A stretch of 64,000 bases of DNA from Cryptosporangium phraense (lineage in GTDB: Bacteria; Actinomycetota; Actinomycetes; Mycobacteriales; Cryptosporangiaceae), in contig NZ_VIRS01000007.1 in NCBI RefSeq assembly GCF_006912135.1, positions 1-64,000 of the forward strand, written 5' to 3'. Position numbers and translations under genes: made by a program. The notes under the pieces were generated by a model. That model searched no databases and was not told the origin of the DNA. It was given only the letters and a program-made list of their open reading frames with translations. Within the stretch, counting starts at the first letter, position 1. The number at the start of each line of letters is the position of its first letter. Below are positions 8,083 to 16,666 of the stretch, piece by piece.

Positions 8083-9501
8083 ATGGTCCGAGTGCGGCGC
8101 CCGGTCGGCGCGAGCGTGCGCGGCCTGGCCGGGCAGCTGGTGCGCCGGTCGGGGCCGATGCTGCCGCTCTCCCGGCGGAGCTGGTTGTTCGACGCCGGGC
8201 TGGCGGTCGGGTTGTTCGCGGTCGCGGCGCTGACCAGCGTCGGGGACCAGGACGACGGGTATGTCTCGACGGAGCGGCTCGGGCCGCCGTACGGGCCGGT
8301 GGAGCCGGTGCTCCCGCCGGTGCCGCCGGCCGAGCTGCACCACACGGTGTCCACCGGTGAGGCCGTCGCGCAGGTGCTGCTGCTGGCGCTGATCGCCGCG
8401 CCGCTGATCTTCCGCCGCCGGTATCCGCTGTCGGTGCTGTGGTGCGTGCTGGTGACCTCGGCGTTCGTCGGGAACGACACCGCGCACCGCCCGATGCAGC
8501 TGTCGTTCTACGCCGCGGTGATCGCCGCGTACAGCGCCGCGGTGTACAGCCCGTACCGGGTGCCGGCGCTGGTGAGCCTGCTGCCGGCCGCGTTCCTGTT
8601 CCAGCAGTTGCAGGGCGGCGACGCCGAGCCGGTGGTGGGCGGGGCGATCAGCGCGGTCCCGCAGGGCGTCGTGCCGTACCTGATCCTGCTGCCGATCGCG
8701 GTGGCCGCGTACGGGCTGCGCGGCTGGCGGTCGCGGGCCGACGCGGAACGCGAACGCGCGGCCGAGGCCGAACGGGGCCGGGCGGAGGCGGTGTCGCGGG
8801 CCACGGCCCGGGAGCGGGCCCGGATCGCCCGGGAGCTGCACGACGTGGTGACGCACAACGTGAGCGTGATGGTGATCCAGGCCGGTGCGGCCCGCAAAGT
8901 GCTCGAGTCCTCGCCCGGGGACGCCCGGGAAGCGCTGCTGGCCGTCGAGTCGGGGGGCCGGGCCGCGATGACCGAGCTGCGTCACGTGATGGGCCTGCTC
9001 ACGATCGACACCGACGACCCTGCCGACGCGGAACCCGAGTTGGCTCCGCAGCCGGGGTTGTCGCAGGTGGGGCCGCTGGTGGAGCGGGTGCGGCGGGCCG
9101 GGGTGCTGGTGGAGCTGGTGGTGACCGGGCGGCCGCGGCTGCTTCCGGACGGGATGGATCTGGCCGCGTACCGGGTGGTGCAGGAGGCGTTGACGAACAC
9201 GGTGAAGCACGCGTCGGGGACGTCGGCGGTGGTGCGGATCGATCACGGTGCCGACCGGTTGTGGATCGAGGTCACCGACACCGGCGCCGGGGCGGCGTCC
9301 GGATCGGGTTTTGCGTCCGGATCGGCGTCCGGACCGGACGGCGGGGAACCCGACGGGGCCGGGCACGGGCTGATCGGGCTGCGGGAGCGGCTGGCCGTGT
9401 ACGGCGGGTCGTTGCGGGCGGGGCCGCGGATCCGGGGCGGGTTCCGGGTCGAGGCGGTCCTCCCCTACGCCGCCCTCCCGGATCCGGAGGTGGCCGCGTG
9501 A
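8083..9501 (+). CDS. Sensor histidine kinase, NarL-group (HisKA_3)
   Basis: 472 residues. The N-terminal half has about five membrane helices (roughly residues 38-55, 95-112, 120-190, 195-215). The dimerisation/phosphoacceptor helix reads ARIARELHDVVTHNVSVMVI with the phosphoacceptor His253. The HATPase_c domain follows, with the N-box in VVQEALTNTVKHA and a G-box ending in GHGLIGLRERLAVYGG. A Ser/Gly-rich insert (GSGFASGSASGPDGG) lies just before that G-box. The stop overlaps the response regulator's GTG. It faces the ABC exporter operon, its likely target. Confidence 0.9.
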   Translation: MVRVRRPVGASVRGLAGQLVRRSGPMLPLSRRSWLFDAGLAVGLFAVAALTSVGDQDDGYVSTERLGPPYGPVEPVLPPVPPAELHHTVSTGEAVAQVLLLALIAAPLIFRRRYPLSVLWCVLVTSAFVGNDTAHRPMQLSFYAAVIAAYSAAVYSPYRVPALVSLLPAAFLFQQLQGGDAEPVVGGAISAVPQGVVPYLILLPIAVAAYGLRGWRSRADAERERAAEAERGRAEAVSRATARERARIARELHDVVTHNVSVMVIQAGAARKVLESSPGDAREALLAVESGGRAAMTELRHVMGLLTIDTDDPADAEPELAPQPGLSQVGPLVERVRRAGVLVELVVTGRPRLLPDGMDLAAYRVVQEALTNTVKHASGTSAVVRIDHGADRLWIEVTDTGAGAASGSGFASGSASGPDGGEPDGAGHGLIGLRERLAVYGGSLRAGPRIRGGFRVEAVLPYAALPDPEVAA

Positions 9502-10163
9502 GCGGGCCGCGGGTGGTCGTGGCCGACGATCAGGCGCTGGTGCGGACGGGGTTCCGGATGATCCTGACCGCCGACGGGATCGACGTGGTGGCGGAGGCGA
9601 CGAACGGCGCCGAGGCGGTGGACGCGGTGCGCCGGACGCGGCCGGACGTGGTGCTGATGGACATCCGGATGCCGGAGCTCGACGGTCTGGAGGCGACCCG
9701 GCGGATCCTGGGCGCGGGTCCGGGCGGGCCGCGGGTGCTGATGCTGACGACGTTCGACCTCGACCGGTACGTGTACGCGGCGCTGTCGGCCGGGGCGTCG
9801 GGGTTCCTGCTCAAGGACGTGACGCCGGAGCAGCTGACCGCGGCGGTGCGGCTGGTGCGCACCGGGGACGCGTTGCTGGCCCCGGCGATCACCCGACGGC
9901 TGGTGGAGCGGTTCGCGCGGCGGGACGAGGCGGCGTCGGCGGTGCACCGGGATCTGGCCGCGCTGACGCCCCGGGAGCTGGAGGTGCTGCGGCTGCTGGC
10001 CCGGGGGTCGAGCAACGCGGAGCTGGCGTCGTCGTTGTCGTTGTCGGAGGCGACGGTGAAGACACACGTGGCCCGGATCCTCGGGAAGCTGCAGTTGCGG
10101 GATCGGGTCCAAGCGGTCGTCGTGGCCTACGAAACGGGGTTGGTCTCACCCGGGGAGGGCTGA
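9498..10163 (+). CDS. LuxR/NarL-family response regulator
   Basis: 221 residues from a GTG that overlaps the kinase stop (GTGA), so translation is coupled. The receiver domain has the acidic pair in VVVADDQALV, phosphoacceptor Asp55 in VVLMDIRMPELDG, Thr in LMLTTFD and Lys in FLLKDV. The C-terminal LuxR HTH (about 150-215) contains LTPRELEVLRLLARG and SEATVKTHVARILGK. With the upstream kinase it is a complete two-component system, probably acting on the divergent ABC operon. Confidence 0.95.
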   Translation: MSGPRVVVADDQALVRTGFRMILTADGIDVVAEATNGAEAVDAVRRTRPDVVLMDIRMPELDGLEATRRILGAGPGGPRVLMLTTFDLDRYVYAALSAGASGFLLKDVTPEQLTAAVRLVRTGDALLAPAITRRLVERFARRDEAASAVHRDLAALTPRELEVLRLLARGSSNAELASSLSLSEATVKTHVARILGKLQLRDRVQAVVVAYETGLVSPGEG

Positions 10164-10202
10164 TTTCCGGCCGCTGCGTTGATCTGAGGACGTTTTCGCT
10201 GG

Positions 10203-11417
10203 TCAGAGGGGTCGGTTTCGGCCCGCGGCGACGCCCGCGGCGCACTGGACGGCCATCAGGACGGTGAGGAACACCAGCGGGCCGTGCCAGGTGCCGGTGT
10301 GCTGGTAGAGCGCGCCGACGATGACCGGGCCGGGGATCGACAGCAGGTAGCCGGTGCTCTGCGCGAACGCCGACAGACGTCCGACGGTGGCGGCGTTGTG
10401 GCCGCGGAGGCCGATCATGGCCAGCGCGAGCGGGAAGCTGCAGTTGGAGACGCCGAGCAGGATCGCCCAGAGCCAGGGCGCGCCGGCCGGGGCGATCAGC
10501 AGCCCCAGGTATCCGGCGATGCCGAACGCGGCGAGTCCGGCGGCGAGGAGGCTCTGGCTGCGCAGGCGTCCGGCGAGCGCGCCGAGGACGTAGGAGAGCG
10601 GGACGCCGAGCAGGGACGTGACCGCGAAGAGGAGCCCGGCGGTGGAGGCGGAGAGGCCGGCGTCGCGGAAGACCTGCGGGAGCCAGCCCATGATGACGTA
10701 GGCGGCGGTGGCCTGGAGCCCGAAGAACACCGCGAGGGCCCACGCGACGGGGCTCGTGGCCATCGACCGCGGCCCGGTCGGCGCGGCCGGGGCGCTGACG
10801 GTTCGGGGACGGGTGGCGCGGGAGCGTCGGAGCAGGATCGGCCAGGGGGCGAGGGCGGTGGCGGCGACCACGGCCCAGGTACCGAGGCCGAGGCGCCAGC
10901 TGTCGCCGAGCGCGGACGCGAGCGGGACCGTGACGGCGGCCGCGGCGGTGGCGCCGACGTTGAGCGCGGTCGTGTAGACGCCGGTCATCGGGCCGACCCG
11001 GTCGGGGAAGTACTGCTTGACGACGACCGGCAGCAGCACGTTGACCAGCGCGATCCCGCCGAGACCGACGGCCGAGAGGATCAGGAACTCGGCGGTGCCG
11101 CCCACCAGCGGGCGCAGCGCCAGGCCGGCGGTGAGCGCGACGACGCCGGCCAGGATGACCGCGTCGACCCCGAACCGGCGGGCCAGCCGCGGCGCGGTGA
11201 CGCCGACCACCGCGAAGCAGAACGCGGGCACCGAGGTGAGGAGCCCGGCGACCGTGGCGGTCATGCCGAGGTCCCCGCGGACCTCCTCGAGCACCGGGCC
11301 GAGGCTGGTGACGGCCGGGCGGAGGTTGACCGCGGTGAGGATCAGCGCGGTGGCCGCGAGCCAGGGGGTGGCCCGGGTTCGTCCGGGGGTTTTACTCGTC
11401 ACTAATAGATCCGTCAC
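10203..11417 (-). CDS. MFS transporter, CynX/NimT-like
   Basis: 404 residues with about 12 membrane helices. The early signature TAVNLRPAVTSLGPVLEEV is characteristic of the CynX/NimT (cyanate/2-nitroimidazole) group of major facilitators. The start is a GTG at 11417 just before the first helix. The gene is divergent from a FadR-type GntR regulator with 22 bp between the two starts, so regulator and transporter share one control region. The substrate is unknown. Confidence 0.9.
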   Translation of the reverse strand: MTDLLVTSKTPGRTRATPWLAATALILTAVNLRPAVTSLGPVLEEVRGDLGMTATVAGLLTSVPAFCFAVVGVTAPRLARRFGVDAVILAGVVALTAGLALRPLVGGTAEFLILSAVGLGGIALVNVLLPVVVKQYFPDRVGPMTGVYTTALNVGATAAAAVTVPLASALGDSWRLGLGTWAVVAATALAPWPILLRRSRATRPRTVSAPAAPTGPRSMATSPVAWALAVFFGLQATAAYVIMGWLPQVFRDAGLSASTAGLLFAVTSLLGVPLSYVLGALAGRLRSQSLLAAGLAAFGIAGYLGLLIAPAGAPWLWAILLGVSNCSFPLALAMIGLRGHNAATVGRLSAFAQSTGYLLSIPGPVIVGALYQHTGTWHGPLVFLTVLMAVQCAAGVAAGRNRPL

Positions 11418-11420
11418 AAT

Positions 11421-11439
11421 CCCATCATAGAATCATGGG
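11421..11439. promoter_or_regulatory. Imperfect palindromic operator between MFS and GntR genes
   Basis: The 19-bp CCCATCATAGAATCATGGG pairs at 14 of its 18 arm positions (CCCAT and AT on each side). It fills the gap between the two divergent starts, including the base before the regulator's ATG. Binding by the adjacent GntR protein is an inference. Confidence 0.55.
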
Positions 11440-12108
11440 ATGAATCTTGACCCGGTCTCCCGGCCCCGGAGTCTGTCGGATCACGTCATCGCGACGCTGC
11501 GGGCGCAGATCACGTCGGGGGCGTGGCCGGTCGGGTCGCGGATTCCGACCGAGCCGACGCTCGTGTCGCAGCTCGGGGTGGCCCGCAACACCGTGCGGGA
11601 GGCCGTGCGGGCGCTGGCCCACAACGGGCTGCTCGACATCCGGCAGGGTTCGGGCACGTACGTGGTCGCGACCAGCGAACTCGCCGGCGTGATGCGCCGC
11701 CGGTTCGCCGACGCCCCGCAGCGGGACGTCACCGAGTTGCGCGGTGCCCTGGAGGCGACCGCGGCGAGCCTGGCCGCGGCCCGCCGCACCGACGCCGACC
11801 TGCGTCACCTCGACGGGATGCTGGCTGAGCGGGAACGCGGCTGGGAGTCCGGTGACCGGGAGGCGTTCGTCACCGCGGACACCGCGTTCCACCTGGCGGT
11901 GGTGGCGGCGGCGCACAACGAGGTGCTCGGAGGGCTGTACGCGGACCTCGGGGCGGTGATCCGGGAGTCGTTGCGGGAGCACTTCACGCCGGTGCTGCGG
12001 CCGGAGGACTACGTGGACCATGCGCGGCTGGTGGAGGCGATCCGGGCCGGGGACGCGTCGGCCGCGGCGGCCGAAGCCGCCTCCCACACGGAGTCGATCC
12101 GCGTCTAG
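11440..12108 (+). CDS. GntR-family regulator, FadR/FCD subfamily
   Basis: 222 residues. The N-terminal winged HTH (about 10-75) contains IPTEPTLVSQLGVARNTVRE and GLLDIRQGSGTYV. The C-terminal FCD domain (about 90-215) has the metal/effector histidines in FHLAVVAAAHNEVL and DHARLVEAI. It sits back to back with a CynX-like transporter and probably represses it in response to a small acid. The ATG begins one base after the palindrome at 11421-11439, which suggests a leaderless or very short 5' end and autorepression. Confidence 0.9.
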   Translation: MNLDPVSRPRSLSDHVIATLRAQITSGAWPVGSRIPTEPTLVSQLGVARNTVREAVRALAHNGLLDIRQGSGTYVVATSELAGVMRRRFADAPQRDVTELRGALEATAASLAAARRTDADLRHLDGMLAERERGWESGDREAFVTADTAFHLAVVAAAHNEVLGGLYADLGAVIRESLREHFTPVLRPEDYVDHARLVEAIRAGDASAAAAEAASHTESIRV

Positions 12109-12151
12109 CAATCGTTTCGTTTCGTTTTCGTCTTAACGTTTTGACGGGTGG

Positions 12152-12171
12152 CGTGACGATTGGTGGTCACG
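12152..12171. promoter_or_regulatory. Inverted repeat in AT-richer tract upstream of the recombinase
   Basis: CGTGAC (12152-12157) and GTCACG (12166-12171) form an inverted repeat with an 8-bp spacer. It sits in the most AT-rich tract nearby (iterated TCGTTT at 12114-12130). It could be a regulatory or recombination site for the adjacent recombinase. The role is inferred. Confidence 0.35.
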
Positions 12172-12225
12172 ATAGCGTTCATTATCGCGACCTGTTGGGG
12201 AGGGGTTCGGATTAACGAAATAGCC

Positions 12226-13260
12226 GTGACGGGCGGGGCGTCGGAGCTGGATCACACGATCTCGGCCGCCACCGCGCAGCGGATCGCCGATGCGGTCCCG
12301 CGGAACACCGTCCGGGCCTACGCGGCCGACCGGGCCGCGTTCCGCCGGTGGTGCGCACTCGTCGGCCGCACTCCCCTGCCGGCCACGGCCGAGACCGCCG
12401 CCGAGTACACCCGGTTCCTCGCCGACGGGGGCGCCCTCCGGGCGGACGGGCGGCGCAGCGGACCGGCCGCTCCACGCTCGATCGACCGCGCGCTGTCGGC
12501 GATCCGCACCGAGCACCGCGAGAACGGCTACGGCGGCCTCCCCGACCTGTTCGGGGCCCGGCGCATCCTCACCGGCCTGCGCAAGGACCGTGCCGAGCGC
12601 GGGGTCCGCGACCGGCAGGCGGCGCCGCTGAGCGTCGAGGACGTGCGGGCGATGGTCGGCGCCTGCGACCCGGGCACGCTGGCCGGGGCCCGCGACCGCG
12701 CGCTGATCGCGCTCGGGTTCAGCATGATGGTGCGCCGCTCGGAGCTGGTCGCGCTGAACGCGATCGGTGACCTGGCCGACCGGCCGGGCGGGGTCGAGGT
12801 GCTGATCCGGGCGTCGAAGACCGACCAGGAGGCGATCGGCGACACGGTCGCGGTGCACTACGGGTCGTCGCCGGCGACCTGCCCGGTGCGGTTGCTGGGC
12901 GCCTGGCGGGAACGGCTGGCCGGCGTGCGCCCCGGCGAGGGCCCGCTGTGGGTGCCGATCGACCAGAGGGACCGGATGCCGGGGATGGCCGGCTACTCCG
13001 GGAAGCCCGGCAGCGGGCGGCTCTCCGGCCAGGCCGTCGGGATCATCCTGCGCACCGCCGCGGCCCGGGCCGGCGTCAGCACCGAGGCGGTGACCGCCCA
13101 CTCGTTGCGGGTCGGCGGCGCCACCGCGGCCTACCAGGCCGGGAACGATCCGCTGAAGATCGCCCGCCGGGGCCGCTGGAAGGACGGGTCCCCGGTGTTC
13201 CTCCGGTACATCCGCGACGCCGACAAATGGAAGCACGACCCCATGGACGGCGTCCTGTAG
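12226..13260 (+). CDS. Tyrosine recombinase/phage-type integrase
   Basis: 344 residues from GTG 12226. An N-terminal SAM-like core-binding domain (about 10-105; NTVRAYAADRAAFRRWC) precedes the catalytic domain. Catalytic residues seen are Arg in MVRRSELVAL, Lys in RASKTDQEA, H-x-x-R in HSLRVGG, Trp at the second-His position in RGRWKD, and the Tyr nucleophile in VFLRYIRDAD. An upstream TTG (12160) would add 22 poorly conserved residues; I preferred the GTG. The gene stands alone, with no excisionase or phage genes beside it. Its stop overlaps the first half-site of the GTGCCA operator of the next gene. Confidence 0.85.
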   Translation: MTGGASELDHTISAATAQRIADAVPRNTVRAYAADRAAFRRWCALVGRTPLPATAETAAEYTRFLADGGALRADGRRSGPAAPRSIDRALSAIRTEHRENGYGGLPDLFGARRILTGLRKDRAERGVRDRQAAPLSVEDVRAMVGACDPGTLAGARDRALIALGFSMMVRRSELVALNAIGDLADRPGGVEVLIRASKTDQEAIGDTVAVHYGSSPATCPVRLLGAWRERLAGVRPGEGPLWVPIDQRDRMPGMAGYSGKPGSGRLSGQAVGIILRTAAARAGVSTEAVTAHSLRVGGATAAYQAGNDPLKIARRGRWKDGSPVFLRYIRDADKWKHDPMDGVL

Positions 13261-13318
13261 TGCCAAAGTGGCACCACTACCCTTGTGGTGGTGCCACGAT
13301 GGTGCCATAGTAGTGCCA
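13260..13318 (+). promoter_or_regulatory. Phased GTGCCA operator array before RHH gene
   Basis: GTGCCA occurs at 13260, 13291, 13302 and 13313. The last three are spaced exactly 11 bp, one DNA turn. A reversed copy TGGCAC lies at 13269. GTGGCACCAC (13268-13277) and GTGGTGCCAC (13288-13297) make a perfect 10-bp inverted repeat. The last half-site overlaps the ATG at 13318. RHH proteins typically bind such iterated short sites cooperatively, so autorepression by the downstream RHH protein is the likely function. Confidence 0.7.
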
Positions 13319-13815
13319 TGGAACTCGCGCCGTACGTAGCTGCCCTCCGGGCCGACCTCGCCAGCGCGGCGCAGGCCGGCGGGGACGACGCCCGGGCCCT
13401 GGCCGACCGGCTCACCGCCCCGCTGGAGTCCGCCACCCGCCTGGCCCTGCTCAACGCGCTCACCGCGGCGATGAGCGAGGTCACGCTCGACCTGGCCCCC
13501 GGCTCGGTCGACGTCCGGCTCCGCGGCCTCGACCCCGAGTTCGTCGTGACGCTCCCGGCGACTCCGGAACCCGCCCCGACTCCCGCGCCCACGGCCCCCG
13601 CCCCCGAGGACTCAGACGCCGGAACCGCGCGGATCAATCTTCGCCTGCCCGGCCACCTCAAGTCCCGCGTCGACGACGCCGCCGCCCGGGAGAACCTCTC
13701 GGTCAACGCGTGGCTCGTCCGCGCGGTCGCCGCCGCCCTCGACGGCACCCGCCCGGCGTCCCCGCCGCCCACCACCAACGCCTCCACCCAGCGCTACACC
13801 GGCTGGGTCCGTTAA
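13318..13815 (+). CDS. Ribbon-helix-helix DNA-binding protein (HicB-antitoxin-like)
   Basis: 165 residues in three parts: an N-terminal Ala/Leu-rich helical region (1-75), a Pro/Ala linker (about 80-102, TPEPAPTPAPTAPAPE), and a C-terminal RHH domain (about 105-142; ARINLRLPGHLKSRVDDAA followed by ENLSVNAWLVRAVAAAL). It ends in a polar tail. Actinobacterial proteins of this layout are commonly labelled HicB-family antitoxin, yet no HicA-like toxin is adjacent. A DUF4097 protein follows 50 bp downstream. The 11-bp-phased GTGCCA array overlapping the ATG suggests autoregulation. Confidence 0.8.
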   Translation: MELAPYVAALRADLASAAQAGGDDARALADRLTAPLESATRLALLNALTAAMSEVTLDLAPGSVDVRLRGLDPEFVVTLPATPEPAPTPAPTAPAPEDSDAGTARINLRLPGHLKSRVDDAAARENLSVNAWLVRAVAAALDGTRPASPPPTTNASTQRYTGWVR

Positions 13816-13865
13816 TCCCCTCATTCCGACAAAAGCCCGAAAACAGCACGGAGGTCAGCGCAGCC

Positions 13866-14708
13866 ATGCCCAGTTTCGACACCCCCTCGCCCATTTCCGC
13901 CCACTTCGAGACCGAATGCGTGACCCTGCGGGTCGTCGCGTCCGACCGCACCGACACTGTCGTCACCGTCGACCCGGCCGACCCCGCCAACGACCGCGAC
14001 GTCCGCGTCGCCGAGCAGACCACCGTCGGCTTCGCCGCCGGCCGCCTCACCGTCCGCGCTCCGCGCAGCCGGGGCCTGTTCAGCCGCCCCGGCACCGCCG
14101 CGGTCCTGGTCGAACTCCCGGCCGGCTCCGACGTCGACGCCGACGCGTCGATCGCCGACTACACCTGCGCCGGCCCGCTCGGCGCCGTCACGCTGAAGAC
14201 GTCGGTCGGCAGCATCCGCGTCGACCAGGCCACCGCGGTGACGCTCAAGACCGACCACGGAGACGTCCACGCCGGCCACGTCACCGGCTACACCGACATC
14301 TCCGGCTCCGGCCGCGTCGACGCCGACGACCTGGGCGCCGACGCGCACATCCGCAACACCAACGGCGACAACCGCGTCGAGGAGGTCGCCGGCGACCTGC
14401 GGATCTCCACCGCCAACGGACGCATCCGGATCGGCACCGCCCACGCCGACGTCGACGCGAAGTCCTCCAACGGCTCGATCCGCATCGGCCGGGTCACCCG
14501 CGGGCACGTCACCGCGAAGACCGCGGCCGGCGACGTCGAGATCGGCATCGGCCCGTCGACCGCCGCCTGGCTCGACCTGCACACCCAGCTCGGGTCGGTC
14601 CGCAACGGCCTCGACGGCACCAGCGGCCCCGGCGACGCCGCCCACACCGTCGAGGTCCGCGCCCGCACCCCGCTCGGCGACATCACGATCACCCGCACCC
14701 AGCCGTAA
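13866..14708 (+). CDS. DUF4097 family beta-strand repeat protein
   Basis: 280 residues. The protein is a run of short beta strands: many G-x-(V/I)-x-(V/I) turns such as VTLKTSVGSIRVDQATAV, DGDNRV-type loops and ANGRIRIGTAHADVDAK. This is the right-handed beta-helix/adhesin-like pattern of DUF4097. There is no signal peptide or membrane segment, so it is probably cytoplasmic. It lies 50 bp after the RHH gene, same strand, and is probably co-transcribed with it. The biochemical role of the family is unknown to me. Confidence 0.85.
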   Translation: MPSFDTPSPISAHFETECVTLRVVASDRTDTVVTVDPADPANDRDVRVAEQTTVGFAAGRLTVRAPRSRGLFSRPGTAAVLVELPAGSDVDADASIADYTCAGPLGAVTLKTSVGSIRVDQATAVTLKTDHGDVHAGHVTGYTDISGSGRVDADDLGADAHIRNTNGDNRVEEVAGDLRISTANGRIRIGTAHADVDAKSSNGSIRIGRVTRGHVTAKTAAGDVEIGIGPSTAAWLDLHTQLGSVRNGLDGTSGPGDAAHTVEVRARTPLGDITITRTQP

Positions 14709-15427
14709 CCACCGCACACGGCCCCATTTGCGGCGCATGCCGCCGAAGATCGTGGCGGTCAGGTCGAAGCGTTGGAGCGGCCCGGTGACCCTGGTCCTCG
14801 CTTCGGTGCGGCCGAGGTGGTGCCTGGCGATGTCGCTGGTCGGGAGGAGGCCGAACTCGCGGACCGCGTCGCGGTCCTCGGCTCCGCCCGGCCCGTCACC
14901 GAAGGCGCTCCGGCCGAGCTGAAGCGCCGCACCGACGGCGGCCACGTCGAGCGCCGGTCGAGCGCCGGTCGAGCGCCGGTCGAGCGCCGGTTCGCCGCCC
15001 CTGGGGCCCTCCGGGCCGCCATGGCCCGCGTCGCCGGCGCCACCCGGACCCGGACGCGCCGGCGCTGCGCGTCCCCGGCAACGGCGACGTCGCCGACCTC
15101 CGCCGCGACACCCTCGACGCAGCCGACATCGACGCCACCGAACTGTGCCGATGCGGCGGTGTCCGGGGCCGTGAGCACCGCGATCGGCATCTGCACCGAT
15201 GCGACCGAGGGCATCGTCGACCGCGATCTCCCGCACCGCCTTCCTGGCCGGGCGCGTCGCCGGCGATCGCCCGCAGACGACGCGGCCGGCCGCCCTCGGG
15301 CCGATATCGCGTTCACCCGGCCGGCCGCGGCGTCGGGCCGCGTCGCTCCCGCCGCGCCGACACCGCAACCTGACGGGCGCGTCGCGCGTAGTAGGGGCGT
15401 CCACAGTGTCGAACGGAAGGAGGGCGG
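14709..15427. other. 719-bp gap, no intact gene; possible gene remnant
   Basis: No frame gives a complete recognisable gene. On the minus strand, about 14735-14940 reads like genuine protein (VREFGLLPTSDIARHHLG, then PLQRFDLTATIFGG). It has no supportable start because it enters a tandem repeat. A plus-strand stretch near 15070-15150 (GDVADLRRDTLDAADIDATE) also looks protein-like but is frameshifted on both sides. I read the gap as degraded coding DNA and cannot assign a family. The last about 40 bp hold the sigma-factor promoter and a good ribosome-binding site (AAGGAGGG). Confidence 0.45.
14946..14991. repeat. 11-bp tandem repeat, four copies
   Basis: Four exact copies of GTCGAGCGCCG (14946-14989) are followed by GT. 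The repeat interrupts the protein-like minus-strand reading described for this gap. Confidence 0.85.
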
Positions 15428-15952
15428 GTGCCCAGCCGCGCAGACACCGACAGCTTCGACGCGTTCTACGCGACGCACTACGCGCCGCTCGCGGCCCAGG
15501 TCGCGGTGTACCTCGGGGACCGCGCCGAAGGGGAGGACGTCACCCAGGAGGCGTTCTGCCGGGCCTGGCGGCACTGGCCGCAGCTCGCCGGGGGCGCCAA
15601 CCCGGCCGGCTGGGTGTCGACGGTCGCCTACCGGCTGGCCGCGTCCCGCTGGCGACGGCTACGGACCGCGCTGCGGCACCGCCAGCGCACCCGCCCGCAG
15701 AGCGTCCCACCACCCGACGCCGACCACCTCGACCTCAGCCTCGACCTCAGCGCGGCCCTCCGCACGCTGCCCGACGCGCAGCGCCGCGCGGTCGTCCTGC
15801 ACTACCTGGCCGACCTGCCGGTCGACGAGATCGCCGCCCGGGAACGCGTCCCGATCGGGACCGTCAAGTCCTGGCTGCACCGGGCCCGCACCCGCCTGGC
15901 CGCCGAGCTGACCGAAGAACACCGGGAAGGCGCCTCCAGTGACCCTCGATGA
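15428..15952 (+). CDS. ECF sigma factor, SigE family (copy A)
   Basis: 174 residues from GTG 15428, preceded by AAGGAGGG. Region 2 (about 9-75) contains FDAFYATHYAPLAAQVAVYL and DVTQEAFCRAW. Region 4 (about 115-165) contains LPDAQRRAVVLHYLADLPVD and REQ-like RVPIGTVKSWLHRARTRL. It overlaps the following anti-sigma-like gene by 14 bp. A paralogue with near-identical motifs (DAFY, TQEAFCRAW, RRAVVLHYLADL, TVKSWLHR) lies at 22108-22608 on the other strand. The two enclose a four-gene operon, the likely target of one or both. Confidence 0.92.
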   Translation: MPSRADTDSFDAFYATHYAPLAAQVAVYLGDRAEGEDVTQEAFCRAWRHWPQLAGGANPAGWVSTVAYRLAASRWRRLRTALRHRQRTRPQSVPPPDADHLDLSLDLSAALRTLPDAQRRAVVLHYLADLPVDEIAARERVPIGTVKSWLHRARTRLAAELTEEHREGASSDPR

Positions 15953-16655
15953 CCCGACCCTCACCGCGGCGCTGGCCGCGCACGAACGCGCGATCCGGGA
16001 CGGCATCGTCCCACCCGGGGGCCCGGCGGCCCGCGCGACGGTCACCCGCCGTCGCCGGCGCACCGCCGTCGTCGCGGCCGCCGCGGCGGTGGTGGCCGTG
16101 GTCGCCGGGATCGGCCTGCTCCGGGCCGGCCCCGGCGAGGACCGCGCGGTCATCCCGGCGGCCCCGCCGTCGCGGTCCACCGCGCCGACCCCGTCGAAAC
16201 CACCGGCGCCGGCCCTGGCCGACGACACCATCGACTTCTCCCGAGCCCCCGAGTCGCAGTGCGGCGGCCCCACGATCCGCTTCCACGACGGCGACTCCGA
16301 CTACGTGCACCGGCTCGGCACCGTCTTCAGCTACCACGTCAAGATGAACGGCGGCCGGACGACGGACCTCACCGGCGACGGGAAACCCGACCGGATCGCC
16401 GAGCTCGGCTGCGTCGGCGAAGGCGGCGGCACCGGCCAGTACTTCCTGTTCCTGCTCACCGGGGCCGCACCGAACTGGACGGTCGCCGGGGCCGGGGTCC
16501 CGACCAGTGGCCCCAACGACGGCTGGGAGATCATCTCGATCGAGCCGGAGGACGGCGGCGTCGTCAAGGTCGGCCTGGCCGACCCCGGCGGCCGCGGCAC
16601 GGAGCTGCGGCTGACCTGGGACGGCACCCGCCTGACCACCGTCGGCTCCAACTGA
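15939..16655 (+). CDS. Membrane-anchored anti-sigma-like protein with FG-GAP/VCBS-like domain (copy A)
   Basis: 238 residues. The cytoplasmic N-terminus (1-40) is followed by one membrane helix (about 42-60; AVVAAAAAVVAVVAGIGLL), a Pro/Ser/Thr linker and an extracytoplasmic domain. That domain carries the DxTGDGxPD motif (TTDLTGDGKPDRIAELGC), as in calcium-binding FG-GAP/VCBS repeats. The start GTG lies inside the sigma gene's 3' end (14-bp overlap), so the pair is coupled. Position and topology suggest it holds the sigma factor at the membrane. It has no recognisable ZAS zinc motif. A paralogue sits at 21383-22105. Confidence 0.75.
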   Translation: MTLDDPTLTAALAAHERAIRDGIVPPGGPAARATVTRRRRRTAVVAAAAAVVAVVAGIGLLRAGPGEDRAVIPAAPPSRSTAPTPSKPPAPALADDTIDFSRAPESQCGGPTIRFHDGDSDYVHRLGTVFSYHVKMNGGRTTDLTGDGKPDRIAELGCVGEGGGTGQYFLFLLTGAAPNWTVAGAGVPTSGPNDGWEIISIEPEDGGVVKVGLADPGGRGTELRLTWDGTRLTTVGSN

Positions 16656-16666
16656 TCGATCCAGCT

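Noticed and set aside
7180-9366. Upstream extension of the ABC permease frame to a 1511-residue protein
   Set aside because: The extension runs antisense through the ATPase and histidine-kinase genes. The true ATG at 7179 overlaps the ATPase stop.
12226-14708. Prophage or integrative element built around the tyrosine recombinase
   Set aside because: No excisionase, replication, capsid or conjugation genes are adjacent, there is no flanking tRNA, and no att-like direct repeats were found.
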